64,000 nt of DNA from Elephas maximus indicus (taxonomy: Eukaryota; Chordata; Mammalia; Proboscidea; Elephantidae), in assembly GCF_024166365.1 (NCBI RefSeq), contig NC_064821.1:47705093-47769092 (forward strand), read 5' to 3'. The translations under genes were made by a program, and so were the position numbers. This document shows, in pieces, positions 49,592 to 64,000 of this stretch; the first letter of the stretch is position 1, and each line of letters begins with the position of its first letter. The notes below the pieces were generated by a model that worked only from the letters and a program-made list of their open reading frames with translations, made no database searches and was not told the origin of the DNA.

Positions 49592-51693
49592 TATGTCCAC
49601 AAATATTTCAAAAAAAATTACAAAATACTCAAATGGAGAGAACACAGAAGTCACAATTTCTGGGTGTCTACTCTGTTTACACTGTGTCATCTCATGGCAA
49701 ACTACTCATATATATACATTTAGCTTCAGATATATATAAACGCAGCGAGCCAGAGTGTACACTCTGCTCTGCTGCTGCTGCAGTGGAGCACGAAGCTCAA
49801 CCTCGACGATACTGAACAAGATACGTACGAAACACAGAAAAGCCAACCCAAAACTTCAAACAAAAGGAAGGAAAATCCAAAAGGAAACCAACAGTCGGGG
49901 CTGAAAGACACCGTGAGGGTCCGGGGCCATCCTAAACAACTGCCGCTGATCAGGGAAGGGGTCCAGGTTTGGATTTTTTAAGTGGAAGAATCTAAGTGCT
50001 TCACCTTGGGATATGGGGAGAAAACCAAAACCTAACAAGAAAACACCTTCAGACAGTTTTCAAGTACAGACTGCAGAGTACTTCACTCTCTTGTCTTCTT
50101 TGGAAAAATGGATGCTGGAGAGAGGAGGCGATGAAGGGTTCACTAAATGGTGGCCAGTGTGCTCCACCAGAAAAGAACGAGGGACGGAGAGCAGGTGGGT
50201 GGTGATGGCACAGGCGTCTGGAGCCGCGGGAGCCATGGGAACACAGTTTCCCACCCAGAGTCCTGCGTGGCACCACCTCAGTCAGAGCAGCAGAACCAAC
50301 TTCCCTGATGGCCGCCACCACCACCCAGAGGGAAAACCACCGCCTTCATGCCAGTGAGGCCAGAAGTTTGATGATCAAGGGTTAATTTGAACTTGCCTCC
50401 CTTAAGGAGCTTAAGTTAAGGCAAAAATGGAATGAGAGAAAAGAAAAAACTACAAATATTTTCAACAGATAAAACCACCCTCTCTGTATCCCCACTGAAA
50501 CCAACCATGGTGATAACAGAAACTGGAAATGCCCCTGATGCAGGTTTGAATCCAGAACCTGAATCAAGAGCCAATACCTGCTGGTTTCTTCCTGCCCCCA
50601 TGCAGCTGGGGCCCTGGGCTCACCTCGTGTCCACTGACCCACAAGTGTCTCTCTCATGGTCCGACAATTCTTTGAAACGACCACCATATACAACTGTTTA
50701 CAACGGCAGAAATAGCCCTCAAGAATCTGAGAGAAAAGGAACGGAAGAGGTCATGCCCGGGTGGAAAGCGTGACCACAGATGCAGACATCCCAGCATCTC
50801 CCCACCCTCTGCTTGGGCGAAAGTGCATGTTAGCAACTGGAAAGGAGAGGGAGGCCCTCTCTCACCAGGACAGCTGTGCTCTCAAGGGCCTGCCCCCTAA
50901 AAAGTGGAACCTCCGAGGTGGAGGAAGCCTGCTTTCTAACTCCACATTTGCAGCTAGGACTCTTGTTCCTACTTCCAGGATGAAGCTTGGGACTCAGCCG
51001 GTTTCCCAGGTGGGTTGCCTGCTCCTGGGGCAGAAATACAAGCTGCCACCCACACATCAACTGCAAGGTCTCAACTCGCTCAAAAGCAGTCTGGGTCTAT
51101 GGCAAGGATGACTGGGTGTGTGTCCTCGCCTCAAGAACATCCGAATGATGACGTGCGTTCATCCTACTACTGCCCTAAAGGCAGACTTCGAACAGATTCC
51201 TTTGGCAAACATGTGTCCCGGGTCTTTCATGTGCTGAGTTATTTGTATGGAATCATTGTCTTTAACTTTCTAGAATGTTTATGAAATTTTCATAGTATTA
51301 AAAGAGAACTCATCCAGAACAATCAAATATGTATGCATAGAAATCTATAAGGAAATCTACAACCAGACACACACAAACATGTGCTTTCTAGCCCACAGAG
51401 AAAGAACCAAGGTGACACCGGGAAAAGAAAACAGACATTTAACTCCTGCATGGCTGGTGCAAAATGAAAGGGGTTCAATCTAACAGACGTCTGCACCACT
51501 GGCAAAGCACACGCTAGGAACAGACAGAAGCGAAAAATCAAAGCAGCCAAACAAAGACACAGTTTGTAACACTGTCCCTGCAAACCCCTGGATGCTCACT
51601 GTTGTGCCGGCATCTAGTCCCAAGCTTCTGCCCACTTGTAATTAGTAACGCCCATCTGCTCCCTTTAATTAAAGGGATAATTATATATAACTT

Positions 51694-51699
51694 TTTATT
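51694..51699 (-). terminator. RERE: Possible proximal RERE poly(A) signal
   Basis: A minus-strand AATAAA within an AT-rich stretch. Its use is not shown by the sequence. Confidence 0.35.
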
Positions 51700-51822
51700 A
51701 AAAAATCAACTCTGTATTCTGTCAATAGCTGGTAGGAATTCACAATTAGTGACATGGCTGGAAAAAAATAGATGAGAATAGTAGTTTGTGGGAGGGGAAA
51801 AAAAAAGGCTGTTCTAAAATTA

Positions 51823-51828
51823 TTTATT
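51823..51828 (-). terminator. RERE: Possible proximal RERE poly(A) signal
   Basis: A minus-strand AATAAA in TGTAAATAAATAATTT, about 530 nt after the stop. Its use is unproven. Confidence 0.35.
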
Positions 51829-52347
51829 TACAGACTTAAAAAGCCATGCTGCAGAACTTTCTCAAATTATGAAGATTTCCTACAATGTATTAAAATAAAA
51901 GATTTCTTAAAAATTATAGTTCTTGGATTCCAAATTCATATATGCCGCCTGTCTGCAAACCTTGTGGGTTTTGGAACACACGTAACTGAGTGTGTCTGCA
52001 CGCACAGTGAAGGGTGTGAAGTGGATTCTAGCACCTACTGAGAAACTAAGGAAGGAAGAGAAAACTAAAGCCAAACCCCAAGATTGCAGGGAAGGTTTCT
52101 GAATGGTCAGTCCAGTCCAGGACTCACTAAGTTTCTGGGGACTGTCATGCAGGGAGACCCAAACCAGTCTCAAGGAATCCTCTCTACAAACGAACACTAG
52201 GATGCTGATACATTTTTAGTTGTGGGGTTTTTAAATATATAAAGAAATCTTTAGAAGATAATTCTTTTTGCTTTTGCAGCTCCTATTGTATGTAAAAAGT
52301 CCTGTTTCTTCCCCCAAGAACTGGGGTTTCCACAGCCAGCGTTAACA

Positions 52348-52356
52348 AATAAATAA
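52348..52356 (-). promoter_or_regulatory. RERE: AU-rich element nonamer (TTATTTATT) after the RERE stop
   Basis: The minus strand reads TAA, G, then TTATTTATTTG, a full class II ARE nonamer one base after the stop codon. Such elements bind mRNA-decay and stability factors, usually further into the 3' UTR. Confidence 0.5.
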
Positions 52357-52357
52357 C

Positions 52358-62815
<10,458 letters not shown>

Positions 62816-63494
62816 TGTCTGTGTGTGTCTAAGTGTGCAGAGGATGTGGTCTTCACAGCATTCCAGTGAAATCATACCCACAATGCCTGGTCAGTTAGAC
62901 TGCCCTAGAAACAAACACAGAAATTCAAGGAGGTGTGAGGGACTCAGACTAAGCAGAAGGGTCAGGAAAACAGAGACCAAAACCCAGGAGAATGCCCGAC
63001 AGCCCGTACTTAGACAAGCTAGCACTAAGTCCTGAAGGTGATGACTGGGGTTTGACAAAGAAAGATTAAGAGGGGACCAACAGTGGTGCCAGTGCAGAGA
63101 AGAAACATCACACGTCACAAGGTCAGCCTTTATGGCTAAAGGAGCTCTTCTTCTTATGGCCCAGCAGGAAGGGAGGCAAGTCAGCTTTTTGAAAATACAG
63201 CAAGGGGATACAAGACCTAATGCAACTTAAAAAAGAAAAAGGCCTGGCCGGTAACCCTACTCCCAGGGGCTCAGTAGGCCTGTTCCTGTCACACCATGTA
63301 TACAAACGGCAAAAGGGCACCCTGGTGAACTAAAGACTGATTTCTTAAACATCAAGATAAAGTATCTTTACCTGAGATTTTTAAGGCATCTTCTAAAACA
63401 GTGAGAGCCTCGTTCACATAGCTCTTTTCTGATTAAATCAATGTTGTAGAAAGTCAATTAACTCAGGCCAGACTACCACCATACCCTGTAACAA

Positions 63495-63612
63495 CAGGCT
63501 CAAAAATACCAACAATTATGAGGTTGGAGCAAGACCAGGTGATGTTTCATTCTGTTAGACATAAAATAAGGTCACTCTGAGATGCAGCCAACTCCACGGC
63601 ACCTAACAACAC
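63495..63612 (+). mobile_element. RTE/AfroSINE 3' tail in RERE intron
   Basis: CAGGCTCAAAAATACCAACA, CAAGACCAGGTGATGTTTCA and a CCACGGCACCTAACAACAC end. It is the only Afrotherian retroelement piece I found in the RERE part. Confidence 0.75.
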
Positions 63613-64000
63613 AGTGTCCTGGAAGCCACCCTGGGCGATCTGAGCCCAAAGGTGGAATGGCTTGGACAGGCACTACTCTGCCTGACTGAAAGCTCATTGT
63701 CCAGCAAATGGAGGAGTCAAGAAAAGAGAAGGCAAAGGCTTTGTTCTCCAGTGACCTAAAATCTTGTTGGAAAGACTGAAGTTGGGGAGACTAAAATAGA
63801 CATATCAAAAAAGCATAAGTATCATACAACAAACTCTTGTGATTGTACCCAATCACAAGGGGTTTCACGAAAAACATTCCCAGAGCAAGTGGTGTTCAAG
63901 GATAATGACAACAAGTAAACTAACTGACAGAGAAGTGGGCATATTTTAGGTGTGCAAATGGCTTCTGCAAAGCAGGAAACATATACGTGCTGGAGGGGGA

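Larger units (their letters stand above)
49570..52357 (-). other. RERE: RERE 3' UTR
   Basis: About 2.8 kb lies between the RERE stop and the distal poly(A) signal, consistent with the long RERE 3' UTR. It is AT-richer than the coding exons and free of AfroSINEs. Internal AATAAA hexamers at 51,823-51,828 and 51,694-51,699 could give shorter forms. Confidence 0.75.

Overview
This is a mammalian nuclear genomic window, almost certainly from an afrotherian and most likely an elephant or close relative. The first two thirds is packed with AfroSINEs (tRNA-derived; heads like GAGCCCTGGTGGCACAGTGG, ends like GAATCGACTCGACGGCA), RTE LINE pieces of the elephant type (tails ending in CCTAACAACAACA), and an L1 3' UTR family that I associate with elephant. 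Species is inferred from repeats only.

Two protein genes are present, tail to tail. SLC45A1 is on the + strand: a GC-rich promoter and probable non-coding first exon near 13.4-13.65 kb, then eight coding exons from 23,700 to 39,586, and a poly(A) signal at 39,720. Joining the eight exons keeps one open frame of 2,259 nt (752 residues plus stop), a 12-helix proton-linked sugar transporter. RERE is on the - strand: its last eleven coding exons run from 62,488 down to the stop at 52,358, followed by a roughly 2.8 kb 3' UTR ending near 49,570. These exons give 1,130 residues: the end of the SANT domain, the GATA-type zinc finger, the atrophin-like proline-rich region, the Arg-Glu repeats and the C-terminus. 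The 5' part of RERE lies beyond the right edge. The order matches human 1p36.23 (SLC45A1 then RERE).

Layout: 1-13.38 kb is intergenic DNA made mostly of SINEs, MaLR-type LTRs, L2 and MIR. 13.38-13.70 kb is the CpG-rich promoter. 13.65-23.68 kb is intron 1 of SLC45A1, which holds an antisense L1, a long GGAT tetranucleotide array, a decayed hAT DNA transposon whose protein motifs are still readable, and an RTE endonuclease fragment. 23.7-39.6 kb holds the coding exons, with several nested repeat insertions in the introns. 39.75-49.57 kb is the convergent intergenic gap, with a second copy of a piece of the last intron, a CATC array, two small minisatellites, an RTE interrupted by a SINE, and an L1 3' UTR. 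49.57-64 kb is RERE, in which I recognised no AfroSINE until about 63.5 kb.

The two genes do not act in one pathway: SLC45A1 is a membrane glucose carrier prominent in brain, RERE a nuclear co-regulator in retinoic-acid signalling and development. I saw no new biological system. The more interesting items are a 95%-similar local duplication flanking the last SLC45A1 exon, three frame-preserving SLC45A1 exons with weak donor sites, a NAGNAG acceptor in RERE, a perfect CRE in the SLC45A1 promoter, and the hAT remnant.
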